Shown piece after piece: positions 23,164-32,623 of a DNA stretch of 64,000 bases (position 1 is the first letter of the stretch; every line of letters begins with the position of its first letter). Origin of the DNA: Dactylis glomerata. Taxonomy: Eukaryota; Streptophyta; Magnoliopsida; Poales; Poaceae. The notes beneath the pieces are model-generated. The model did no database searches and was not told the DNA's origin. It saw only the letters and a program-made list of their open reading frames with translations. Both the position numbers and the translations under genes were made by a program. The stretch is taken from positions 924,642-988,641 of the forward strand of contig QXEO01000236.1 of assembly GCA_007115705.1 (NCBI GenBank), written 5' to 3'.

Positions 23164-24070
23164 TCTACCAGAATTGCAGATTCAGGTTGAATCTCTAATC
23201 TTCAAATCTTCAACTTGATTAATTTCTTCGACTTCTTCATATCTTCAAATCTTCGACTTGGTCTTTTTGACTTATTTTCATGGTATTTTTTCGCAAGGGG
23301 TTTTGATGAGCAAGCCTGACAACTCTGACGGATCAAGAGGTCAGTTAACTGCCGGAACAGATACTTGCCACCTACTTCAAATTCAATCCCCATGGACTTG
23401 AATTCGGGATACTGGTCAAATCCATTCTTTTGCCGCATTTAGGACTTAGAAAGAATGAATCCCAGTGGTTCTCAGGGTACCCAGTGCGTCCACCAGGATT
23501 TTCTTCGCGTCGTAGACACGGATACATACCAGCAGAGCGCATCCATGTGCGTATACCAGGCCACACAGGACGGATCCCGGGGTCTTACCTTCGTGACAAG
23601 TCATGGCATTCGAGTCGTATTGCGATAACACAACTCGAGAATTTTATATCGCAGTCAAATTTTGACCGAAAATATTCGGGTTTCTACAACCATAAAACTC
23701 GCTCCCGATGGGAGTAACACTCCTATACTTCTCCAATCTCTAATCAACAAATATCGTCGGGTGCGCGCTCAGCGCTCCCGATGGGAGTAGCCCCCGAGGC
23801 TATAGTCAAAAAAAGTGTTTTTCGACTATAGACTCAAGAGATAATGTAGCTCGTCATACTTCAACTCGAAACACTTCCACTCCGAAGTTCTTCAATTAGA
23901 GATACTTTCAAGAACACCTTGTCGTCGAGTTCGAATTCACTACTTCAATGAAGAGCTCCATTCGATATTTTTGAAAGTAACAGCCCCCAAGGCTATAACC
24001 AAAAATCCTTCATATATGATCTCTTTTTTATAAGCTCGGCATTTGCCGGCGCCATCCTTTTGCCTTTATA
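23164..24070 (-). other. F 3' untranslated region with decayed extra purine tracts
   Basis: No convincing gene; short open frames here lack domains. CTCCCGATGGGAGTA occurs near 23702 and 23775; the second copy runs into GCCCCCGAGGCTATA, and near 23983 there is GCCCCCAAGGCTATA. In reverse these read TAGCCTCGGGGGCTAC and TAGCCTTGGGGGCTG, i.e. further copies of the purine-tract motif. CTTCAAATCTTCGACTT-type short repeats lie at 23200-23270. Confidence 0.55.
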
Positions 24071-24075
24071 TATAT

Positions 24076-24258
24076 ATTCGATGACGTCAACGAAGACGTG
24101 GCTTTTCATCAGTGCAAACCGTTTGATGGGTAGTCCTGTAACTTTCATGATTTTTTGACCGTTAGTGGGCTGCACGATTTTTGACCGTTAGTGGGCTGGC
24201 GTTTCCGATCTTTGCGCCACGTCTCAGCCCACGATCCTTCTCCCAGAAGGTATATAAA
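24076..24258 (+). promoter_or_regulatory. Promoter of the antisense gene in F
   Basis: In order: TGACGTCA (24082-24089, bZIP site), ACGTGGC (24096-24102, ABRE/G-box-like), a direct repeat TTTTTGACCGTTAGTGGGCTG with period 26 whose copies each hold a W-box TTGACC (24155-24160 and 24181-24186), then TATATAAA (24251-24258). The ATG follows at 24404 in an excellent context (CACCATGGCC). The motifs are seen directly; regulation by bZIP or WRKY factors is inference. Confidence 0.6.
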
Positions 24259-24403
24259 TGGCGTAGTGGGGAATCGTACTGTTTACCAGCTCGTTCCCTC
24301 CGCCGCCTCCATTGCTGATCTCCTCTATCTCTTCCTCTCTTGCAAAGCCCCCAAGCGTGCTTTGTGCTGGATGCGCGTGAAACATCTGGGCGTTAAGAGC
24401 ACC

Positions 24404-27057
24404 ATGGCCAAGACGTCTGCCACCAAGTGGGTGCGCTCCACCATCACCAAGAAGGAGGTGGAGAAGGCCAGGGCGGACGGTCTCATCTCCGCCCAGGATT
24501 CCATCCAATTCCCAAGTACTGAGCGGATCCCGAAGCCCCCGAACGGTTAACGGGTAATGTTCCTTGCTTTCCTTCTTCGCGGCTTGTCCCTTCCTGCCCA
24601 CGAGTTTCTCCGTGGGCTGCTGTTTGTCTATGGTGTGCAGCTCCATCAACTCACACCAAATTCTCTTCTTCACATTGCTTGCTTCGTGACTCTCTGTGAG
24701 TCATTCTTGGGCATTGAGCCCCACTTCCTCCTCTGGAGATCAATCTTTCGACTCCGCCCCAATGTTTCTTTGGCTAGGAAACCCGAACTGGGTGGAGCCG
24801 TCATTTCTGTGCGCCCTGAGGCGCAATACTTTGAATTTTCCATGGCCGCGTCTGTCCAGGGATGGAGGACAAAGTGGTTCTATATCAAGGACCGCAAATC
24901 CTCTCCTGAAGATGAATTCGGCCTGCCTCCTTTTGATGCTTCCCAAGAGATAAAGAAATTGACATCATGGGATGCAATCCCCTCAGATGCGGAAGCACAA
25001 GAAATTCTTCCTCTTCTTTCTCGTATCAAATCTCTAAAAGGGGGTCAAGGGGGTGCTCTATCGGGTATGCAACTCATGGCGTTCTTTATTCAACGTCGAG
25101 TTCAACCCCTACAGCACCGCCTTACCAAACTTTGGAGTTTCTCTGGCTTGGAAGATCCTACTCGCATATCTGAAGACCTGATATCAAAAGAAGATGTCGA
25201 CAAGCGAGTCCGGAATCTCACCAAGCTCACAAAGGAACATGCAGTTGCGGATTTAGCCGCTGATTTCTTCGACTCTGTGCACCCTCTTCCTGAGGTATGT
25301 ATTTTTGCGTCCACTTTTTGTGAAACTTTGCTTGTTTCGACTTGCATTATTATTTGACTTCGCACTCTGCTTACTTATTTATATGCAGGGTCACCAATTT
25401 CTTGTTTCGCGTCCTCCTCTTCCAGAGGAAGGGCCCCTTCCGGCTGATCTAGCCTCTCCTGCATCTGAAGCCCCCGAGGCTGACGAAAGTCAGGACGGAG
25501 ATGATGTCGAAGATTCAGAAGAGAAAACCAGCTCATCGACATCGACTCCTCCTGTATTTACTGAAGATGTTGGTGTCGACAAGAAAAGGAAACGTGTCGA
25601 CGAAATTGCTTCATCGAGTTCTGCAGCGGCTGGAAAAACCCCCGCTCTTGCAGAAGATATGGAGTACTTTGACATGCTTGCATCGTAAGTATTGTAGTCA
25701 AACTTTTCAATTGCCTTGTTCTTGCCTTGTTTCTATAACTTATACCTTTTATGTAGTGATGACGAAGAGCCACCAACATATGCTACGGCTGTTCCACCAC
25801 CTTCTCCTGTGGCGATTGATGAGCCTGTCGAACCAGATGTTGCGCCGAGGGCCACCAGGACCGGCGTGAAGAAGGTTCCTCAAACTCGACACTCGAAACG
25901 CTCAAAGAAGGCCAAAGAAGCCGAAGTTTCTCTGGAAGCTCACGCATCTACAGTTTCTTCTGATGATGTAAGTAATTCTTCTTTCCCTTCTTTCCTTTCA
26001 TGTACTTCTACTCTTACACACTTCTTTTTCTCAGGCTTTAGTGAAGAGATTTATTGCCCTGGGCACAGAGTGTGCGGGGTACCTAAAGGTTGCAAAAGCT
26101 TCCGAAGGTATAATTTTTGACATCCAATCACCACTTGTCTTCTGCACTTTATCCTTTGTTATCTATCTGATTCCCTGTCAACTTCTTATGCAGCTGCTTT
26201 AGCAGCCGCCAATGCTCGAATTGCTTCGCTGGAGGCAGAGCTCAAAGCTTCGCAAAAAGCTTATGATGTTGCGACCGCTGCTAAGGCCATTGCTGAGAAG
26301 TCGCAGAAATCTGCGCTTGCCAAGGCAAAGAAAGCGGAAAAGGCTTTAGCTGATGCCAACAAGGAAAATGCTCAGCGGGAGCAGGCCGTGGCAGAGCGTC
26401 TTCACACCATGTCTACTGCTGCCGAAAGTAAGTTCTTCGACTTGTCTTCTGTTTTCGTCTCCTGTTGCACTGGTATATTTGTTGACACTTGTCTCTTCTT
26501 TTCTTTTCTATTGCTTAGAATTCACAGGGGTATCTCCGTCGTCCCTGCAAACGGACGATGATCCTCTTATGGATGCGGTTAACCTACTCGAAGAAAACTG
26601 GATATCTATCCAGGAAACTTTTGAGTTGGTTGGCCGCGTTCTGTCACGGCTATTTGACGGGTTGTGGCCGAAGAAAAGGATGGCAATCCCGAAGGACAAC
26701 CTGACTGAACTCGCCAAGTCTTTTGACAGCGATGAAGACCCTACTCTCCAGCTGAAGGGGTTGTCCATTAAGCGCGGCGCCGAGGGTGCCATTGCACTTT
26801 CTCTTGCGCATGGTACAGACTTTGACTGGGAGAAAGTTAACTCCCCCCATGGCCACACCCGTGACGAGATGAAGGTGTTTTTCGAGAGGGCGAAGAAGTT
26901 GGCACCTGCATTGCTGACAACGATTTCTCCTTCGGCGGCCTCTGCTGTGCCTGCTGCACCACCTCCAGCGGCGAAAGCTCCAGTGCCATCGTCGACTTCT
27001 AGCGAGGAACTGGCTGCGCCCCCTTCTTCCACGGAGCACAATGCTGAGGTGGCGTAG
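24404..27057 (+). pseudogene. Antisense six-exon gene in F, Transposase_28 ('putative gypsy type transposon') family, one stop in exon 1
   Basis: Exons by GT-AG sites with phases that agree: 24404-25294, 25389-25684, 25757-25967, 26035-26107, 26194-26427, 26519-27057; total 748 codons with the final TAG. Exon 1 encodes the Transposase_28-type domain (FLRGLLFVYGVQLHQLTPN, then FVTLCESFLGIEPHFLLW and WRTKWFYIKD), a family known only from plants and of unknown function. Exons 2-3 are acidic and Pro/Ser-rich with a basic nuclear-signal-like run (KKRKR). Exons 4-5 are an Ala/Lys/Glu-rich coiled coil. Exon 6 is a helical tail ending in an Ala/Pro/Ser stretch. The frame is perfect except TAA at 24548-24550, where relatives have an aromatic codon. 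Gene orientation is opposite to gag, so introns survive retrotransposition. It has its own TATA box. Confidence 0.75.
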
Positions 27058-27180
27058 ACTCAGCTTCTTTGTAGTATATTTTTTTTAGTTTTCTCCTTTT
27101 GAATGTAAAGAGTTCAATTAAGTGCAACCCGAGAACCTTAGCCATAGGGTTGTGCTCTTATGTAAATATATCCTCTTCGT
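27058..27180 (+). terminator. 3' flank of the antisense gene
   Basis: AT-rich sequence after the TAG at 27055, with a T run (TATATTTTTTTTAG, about 27075) and GTAAATATATCC near 27160, which may be the 3' end of the first antisense transcript and the start of the next. Weak evidence only. Confidence 0.25.
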
Positions 27181-28172
27181 ATGAAGTTTTATGCTGCCTC
27201 TCTGAAATTGTTTCACCTTTCTTTTCCTTTTGGCTTGCAGTCGACGCGCATCAATGATCCTTTGACTCATGCTACTGCTCCTTTCTCTGCTTGTGGAATC
27301 AGTCCTCAGATTTCGTCGACTCCTAGTCGATGCAGTCAATGCTCGAAACACTCTTCCAGGATATCAGAGCTTGAAACTCGCCTATCCTTGGCCAAATGCC
27401 AAGCACAGATGGCTATTAAAAAGGCTAGCCTAGCCAGTGGCTACATGAAGAAAATCTCTTCCCTTGAAGAAAAAGTCTCCAGCTTGACGGCGAAGGTTGT
27501 TCATAATGAAGAGTGCGAATCTTTCATTCTTGGCATTGTCGAGTCTGCTTGCGAGCTGTTGCGATGTGAGTTTTCTTTCGACTCCTTCTTTGGCTACTTG
27601 TGCACTGCTGCTTTTGCGATAAATTTGCCGTTGTAGGTACTTGTTTGGATTTTGCTGCTGAAGAACGTCGAGTTGCTGAGCGAAATGCTGCTTTGGAGAA
27701 GATATCGACTGGCTACGAGACTTTGTGGTCTGATCCTTGACGCCGAAGCGCCATTGTATTGCTTCAAGACCGTGCCCAGCACATTGGCGAGTCAGTTGAT
27801 GGTTGCCGGCGAGCTCTTACAACTATGCACTCCATTATGCTTCCCCGTAATCCTTTGCCTGCAACTTTCCCACTTCTTCTTGATACTTTCAGATCCAGCC
27901 ATCGTATTCATAGGTTAATAGAACTGAACTTAGTGGCTGGTGCCAATTTTGCTCTCGGGTGGATACGCAAGTGGCACCCCAGATTGAATTATAGCACGAT
28001 GTCCCTGAGTTTGGCTCCAGGTGGAGCTAGCCTTCGGGTTCATATGGAGAACACGCTTCAACCTGCTCGAAGACTCGTAGCTAGGCTCCTAGAGGCGGAT
28101 ACTGCGTTTTTCCGCGAGTATCATTATCTAGATCCTTTAGGCGTAGATGATTCTGACAACCCGATGTTGTAA
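27181..28172 (+). pseudogene. Second antisense coding unit in F: coiled coil plus tail module, one stop
   Basis: Exon a runs to 27565 (GCGAT|GTGAGT) and starts either at ATG 27181 or, after a TTGCAG acceptor, at 27241. Exon b runs 27637-28172 after TTGTAG, and joins in phase. It encodes a Cys/Ser-rich start, a coiled coil (about 27350-27480), then a helical tail that resembles the layout of exon 6 of the preceding gene (a stretch around LVAGANFALGWIRKW corresponds to IKRGAEGAIALSLAHG). One TGA at 27738-27740 breaks the frame and is probably a decayed CGA (CpG to TpG). It is either a separate gene or alternative last exons of the gene before it. No Transposase_28 N-terminal domain is present. 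Function unknown. Confidence 0.5.
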
Positions 28173-28461
28173 GGTGTATGTGGAACGCGAGAGTTTACTT
28201 ATTTCACGACTATATGTCTGAAATTTATTCTCAAGGCATATTTGTATGGTTCGTGCGTTTGCCGCATCTTCTCTTTGAAAGACTCGTAAACTCGAATATG
28301 AGGAACGCTTTGTCTTTATTTATACTTGTAATGTAAGATACATGGGGTGACCCAAGAGATCCGGCCTGTGACCTGTGTTCTGGATCTAGAGGGCATTGCC
28401 CCTGGTATAACTCGTGGCTTTTACAGCCTTTATTGTTCTACTTCTATTGTCTTTATGATGC
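28173..28461. other. Junction between convergent coding units in F
   Basis: About 290 bases between the stop of the antisense unit (28172) and the stop of the protease frame (28462). No gene. In an autonomous relative, reverse transcriptase would begin close to here on the minus strand; nothing of it is visible. Confidence 0.6.
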
Positions 28462-29280
28462 TTATGTCGTCGTGGCTTTCCCTTTTTCCTCTGCGCCTGT
28501 GTCTTCTCCTGATGTTCCTATTCGTGGTTTCTTCGTTTCGGGCTCCACGACGCATCCTTCGAGTAGCTTGACGCCTTCTGTAGTCGCGCTCTTTGCCTTT
28601 TCTGCATGGTTGGCTATCACGCCAAAATTTTGCGCCATCTTGTGGAATTCCCTGTCGCAGAGATCTGAAATTTCAAAACTTCCTTTCACTGTGATTATTC
28701 CTTTTGGTCCTGGCATTTTAAGTACCAAATATGTGTAGTGAGGCACTGCCATGAATCGCGAAAACGCGGGTCGTCCGAGGATCGCGTGATATTGCGATGG
28801 CCAGTCCATGACTTCGAAGTCTAGCTTTTCTCTTATGTAGTTTTGTCGGTTGCCGAAGCAAACATTGAGTGCTATTCGACCCAACGGGTAATTGGCACTT
28901 CCTGGTACGATTCCATGGAAGGAACAATCTGTTGGCTTCAGGAACTCTAGTGATATATGCATTGCTCGGAGTGTTTTCGCGTATATCAAGTTAATTCCAC
29001 TCCCTGCATCCATGAATATTCTGTCGACATCATACGCGCCGATTTGAGCTTTGAGTACCAAAGGCGCGTTTCCCGGCCGAGGTACTGTTATAGGATGATC
29101 TTCTCTATTGAACTCTATTGGTTGCTCTGACCAGTGCAGATACTCTGTTGCCGCTGGAGGTGATATGACTGCTAAGTTGACTTGTCGAGTTATGCTCTTC
29201 TCTTCTTTGTTCGACTTGGGTACAGGTTGTATCATTGACATGATGTGTCCTTTTGATGGTACATACCCTTCGTCGTCGTC
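28462..29280 (-). CDS. F aspartic protease domain
   Basis: Retropepsin-like domain with active site MDAGSGINLIY (DAGSG at about 28996-29010) and the second-half motif AILGRPAFSRF. The first ATG is at 29241, but the frame is continuous with gag across one TAG (29281-29283), so gag-protease may be made by read-through or the stop may be a mutation. The frame ends after a charged tail at 28462-28464, without a link to reverse transcriptase. The protease would cut the gag polyprotein in virus-like particles. Confidence 0.85.
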   Translation of the reverse strand, partial: DDDEGYVPSKGHIMSMIQPVPKSNKEEKSITRQVNLAVISPPAATEYLHWSEQPIEFNREDHPITVPRPGNAPLVLKAQIGAYDVDRIFMDAGSGINLIYAKTLRAMHISLEFLKPTDCSFHGIVPGSANYPLGRIALNVCFGNRQNYIREKLDFEVMDWPSQYHAILGRPAFSRFMAVPHYTYLVLKMPGPKGIITVKGSFEISDLCDREFHKMAQNFGVIANHAEKAKSATTEGVKLLEGCVVEPETKKPRIGTSGEDTGAEEKGKATTT

Positions 29281-31530
29281 CTATCCCTGGTTTTGCTGGT
29301 CTTGTCCTTGAGGCACTCCATTGTTTCCTTGCTGCTTTGTCGAGGGATTGTTACTTCCTTCGAATCCTTGTCGCCTTGCTTCGGTTTGCTTATTTATTGC
29401 TGCTTCTTGCAGTTTTAAGAATGTTGTGCAGTCTTTCATTGCGTGTCTTGATACTCGTTTCCCGTCGACGAACGCTGAGTGTATATGACAAGGCCCGTTG
29501 AGCATATCTTCTGGTGATGGGTTGTACTCTCTGGATTCCCTTATAGGGAACTTCTTATAGTCTTCCTTTCCGTAGCTTCTATATCCCGAACTTCTGCGAT
29601 CATATCCTTGATAGCTGTTGTCTTTATATCCTGCGGCGACTTGGCTATGCGAACCATAGGTGTCATAGTTTCGAGATCGCCTCCTTTGACTTCCATATCT
29701 GTTTCTTCTATCGTCCTCTGGAGATCGCGTCCGCTTGTTGTTGCACGCATCTTCTCCGTCTGCGAGCCTGTTTGCTGTGTCCATGAGGTCTGACACTGTT
29801 TTCGGCTTGATTCTGCCCATCTCTTCGACTAGGTCTCTTCGCCTTAATCCGATGATGAATGTGTCTATTGCTCTTTCATCTGAAACTTCAACTGCTGAGT
29901 TTTTGATAATGCTCCACCTTTGAATGTATGCTCGCAATGTCTCGTCGCGTTGTTGCACACATGCTTTGACTTCTTCTATTGATGTTGGTCGTTTGTATGT
30001 CGACCTGAAGTTGCTTGTGAATTGCTTTGTGAGGTCTTCCCAGCTTCCAATAGATTCTTTTTCTAGCTTGCTTAACCATGACCTTGCTGCGCCGGTGAGG
30101 TGTAGTTGCAAACTTTGCATAGCTGTTTCCTTAGTTCCTCCTAATATTTGAATTGCTTGTAAATAATTTGCGAGCCATGATTGTGGTTCTTGTGATCCGT
30201 CATATTTTTGCTGATCATGAGGTAGTTTGAATCCCTTGGGAACCGGAGTTGTGCGAACCCTGCGGGTAAAGCATGATGCCCCCATCTCTTTTTCGTCGTC
30301 TTCATAGTCGCGTTTTTCATTTGGGGATCGTGATCTTCGGGTTCCTCCATGCTGCTTTGGTGATGGCGATCGAGATCGATGTTTGCTGCTTCTGCGCTGA
30401 GGACTATTGTGACGGCGAGGTGACCTTGCTTTGTGCACTTCCTTGTGGTGATGTGCTTCTTCTCCTTTTGCTGATAGCTTGTGGCCCACCATGTTGAGTC
30501 CGTTCAGTGCTGCTCTATGCATATGTTCTCTAGGATCTCCTGGACTTGGTCGAGTTGTAAGTAGGTATGCTTGTGCTGCCACTAGTGCTGCTTCAGGAGT
30601 TTTTGGTAGGATGTTTCCCTGCTCGTCGACCGATAGGAAGGATGAGTCGAGGTTTTTGGAAATACTTTGCCTGTCAGAATACTCGAGGTTATCGTACCTT
30701 GAACCGTGTCGACGATTTTTCCTTGCGTTGCTATGTGATGCGTCGCTCCGTGCTTTTCGAGCAGCCTCGCTAGCTGCAATGGCTGAATCTTTTCTTCTTT
30801 GTATCTCTGCTTTCTCCTTTGCTAATTGCTTGGCCTGCTGCCTTAGGGCGTAGTGATACCCCAAAAGCATGTCTTTGCTAGAATTTGATGGTATTGGCGT
30901 GCCGTGTTCTACGGCTTCTCTTATTATCCTCCATTCGTCGACTGATAGTCGAATTTTTTCCCTGCTTGCGAGGGATTCTGGTGTTTGCCCTTCTGCTAGG
31001 TGATTTGCTCCTCCGTCGATATTTGCTGGATTTAATACTGGATTTTCGTTTTCGTCGAATTCTTCTGAATTATCTCCTATAATGGCGAGCACCTGGCATT
31101 GTTTGCCGATGTTACCCTTGAAGCTTGAGAAGATCGAGTCACTGTCTTCAGAAAGCTCTAATCCTGTCTTCCATGTATCTGTTGACTTATCTGTGGTATC
31201 GTCGAGGCAGATCGTGAGATCTTCGAGTTGGACTTCTACGTCAAAATTTTCCTTTTCTTCGTTGTCTTCTGCGATCTTTTCTTTTTGCACTTCCTCTGGG
31301 CTGACCGGCGAGTTTACTTCGCTGGAAGAGCCTTTGGAATATTTCATCATTGCTGTTGTTTCGGGCTCTTTTGCCGACGGATCTTGATCTTGTTTCGTCG
31401 GATCCGAAAGGCGAGACGAACCCGATGGCCCGATGAGGATGCTCAAACTTCCAATGGTTAGTTCCGTCTCTTGACTTCTGTCGACTTCTGAACTGCTGTT
31501 GGCTAAAAGCAAAAAAGCCGTCGAATTCAT
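29281..31530 (-). CDS. F gag
   Basis: The frame is open from the LTR edge; the first ATG is at 31530 (upstream in-frame start codons are TTG). N part: acidic, low complexity (about 31100-31500), then an Ala/Lys-rich helical stretch and an RS/SPR-rich basic region (about 30280-30480). The retrotransposon gag domain follows (about 29850-30200, with LHLTGAARSWLSKLEKESIGSWEDL). Near the C terminus a Cys/His cluster (CHIH...HAMKDC, about 29420-29500) is of the kind found in Tat-type gag. About 750 residues without frameshifts. This would form the particle and pack RNA; with protease it is all that F still encodes of its own replication set. Confidence 0.85.
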   Translation of the reverse strand: MNSTAFLLLANSSSEVDRSQETELTIGSLSILIGPSGSSRLSDPTKQDQDPSAKEPETTAMMKYSKGSSSEVNSPVSPEEVQKEKIAEDNEEKENFDVEVQLEDLTICLDDTTDKSTDTWKTGLELSEDSDSIFSSFKGNIGKQCQVLAIIGDNSEEFDENENPVLNPANIDGGANHLAEGQTPESLASREKIRLSVDEWRIIREAVEHGTPIPSNSSKDMLLGYHYALRQQAKQLAKEKAEIQRRKDSAIAASEAARKARSDASHSNARKNRRHGSRYDNLEYSDRQSISKNLDSSFLSVDEQGNILPKTPEAALVAAQAYLLTTRPSPGDPREHMHRAALNGLNMVGHKLSAKGEEAHHHKEVHKARSPRRHNSPQRRSSKHRSRSPSPKQHGGTRRSRSPNEKRDYEDDEKEMGASCFTRRVRTTPVPKGFKLPHDQQKYDGSQEPQSWLANYLQAIQILGGTKETAMQSLQLHLTGAARSWLSKLEKESIGSWEDLTKQFTSNFRSTYKRPTSIEEVKACVQQRDETLRAYIQRWSIIKNSAVEVSDERAIDTFIIGLRRRDLVEEMGRIKPKTVSDLMDTANRLADGEDACNNKRTRSPEDDRRNRYGSQRRRSRNYDTYGSHSQVAAGYKDNSYQGYDRRSSGYRSYGKEDYKKFPIRESREYNPSPEDMLNGPCHIHSAFVDGKRVSRHAMKDCTTFLKLQEAAINKQTEARRQGFEGSNNPSTKQQGNNGVPQGQDQQNQG

Positions 31531-31547
31531 GATTCCAATGCCCAAGA

Positions 31548-31565
31548 TCCCCACGGTCGGCGCCA
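31548..31565 (-). other. F primer-binding site (TGGCGCC type)
   Basis: In element sense the LTR end ..CTTCGTCA is followed by ATTGGCGCCGACCGTGGGG. TTGGCGCC directly inside the 5' LTR is common in Tat-type grass elements. Which tRNA matches best cannot be decided by eye. Confidence 0.75.
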
Positions 31566-31567
31566 AT

Positions 31568-31902
31568 TGACGAAGGTTAACTCGACAAATGTCCTAGATG
31601 AAGAACTTAGGATCGGGGAGATAGGGCGTCGGATGAACTCGAAGGTAAAGTTAGTCGAAATAGGTGTGTCTCGAAAGTAAACTTGGGTGTTCAACCTGGC
31701 TTGCTTTCAATCTGCCCTACACCGTCCCCTCCTGACCCCTATATATAGGTGGCCAGGTCTCGAGGATCGGGTAGGGTCCGATACAGATTACAAATATCGA
31801 CATACGGTAATAACTCGTATTTGACTATCATTACAATTGGGCCTATCTAAACGGGCCTTAGGGGTACTTAACTAACGGGCTCTATTAACTATACCCTTGT
31901 CA
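31568..31902 (-). repeat. F 5' LTR (right)
   Basis: 335 bp, about 5 differences from 22815-23149. TATATATA near 31740-31747. It drives gag-protease on the minus strand. Confidence 0.93.
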
Positions 31903-32623
31903 GGTGGTTTGTATTACGACATTAAAAAAATAAGTAAGTTCTCTGAAAAAGGAAGTTCACGCAAAAAGACACTAGATATACCACATAGGAGATCCAATAC
32001 TCACGTGTCAGAAAAAGAGATTGCTTATAAATCTATGTTACCAGGGAGTAAAAAGGTAACTACGTTATTGGAAAGAAAACTACTAAGGCGTCCACCTATA
32101 ATGGAAAAAAGAAGAATCTATGCGTTTCGGGAAAGATATCTACTCTCTTGATTGAGATTATTTTTTCTCATAAAAAAGAAAGAGTTCATTTATTACTACA
32201 AACACCTAATTCCGGACGAAGAAACAACTGCTCCGTCCACCTGTTATAAAAAAGACCCGACCACCCCTACCAGCCCCCCGTCCCAGAACACCACCCCGAA
32301 CATGCCAGCGAAAAAATAGGAAAACACATAGGAGAAACACCAGCGACGGCGGAGCCAAAAAGAAAGCAGAGGAAAAACACAGGCGGCGATCCTCCCCCCC
32401 CCAAGAATCAAAGGTAACATACCTGTCCGACGATTCACCTTTTTCCGCCTCTCCAACCTCTAACTCACAACTACATCTAAATAGATTGAGTAAACCTAGA
32501 AAATACAAGATCTACACCACCGTAGCCCCATAGATCTGTCAATTTCATTATATCTTTTGAAACCCTAGATTACGTTCATATAGGTATACAGAAAAAATTA
32601 AATTTGTTTTAATCCCTATCATT
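31903..32623. other. Host DNA fragment 2: end of one unit and 5' region of the B3-like gene
   Basis: 31903-31907 is the right GGTGG of F. After AGTTCAC-like motifs (about 31950, 32180) the base composition shifts: TTATAAAAAAG (about 32243), a C-rich stretch (32260-32400), CATACCTGTCCGAC (about 32418) and ACCCTAGATTACGTTCATATAGGTATACAG (32562-32591). The last two blocks and their spacing recur at 40616-40629 and 53730-53758, so this is one copy of a repeated upstream region. I take it as promoter and first, possibly untranslated, exon of the B3-like gene at 38450. Short open frames here have no domain. Confidence 0.45.

Larger units (their letters stand above)
22815..31902 (-). mobile_element. 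Element F: gag-protease-only gypsy-type element carrying antisense spliced gene(s)
   Basis: 9088 bp with 335-bp LTRs, target duplication GGTGG, and primer site and purine tract in place. The minus strand encodes gag and an aspartic protease next to the 5' LTR. There is no reverse transcriptase, RNase H or integrase. The space where pol should be is taken by plus-strand genes with introns (24404-28172). The primer site TTGGCGCC and the CTC(A/G)GGGGCTAC purine tract match the Tat group of plant gypsy elements, some of which are known to carry extra ORFs near the 3' end, often antisense. LTRs differ at about 5 positions (about 1.5%). It needs pol from another element to move. Confidence 0.88.
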
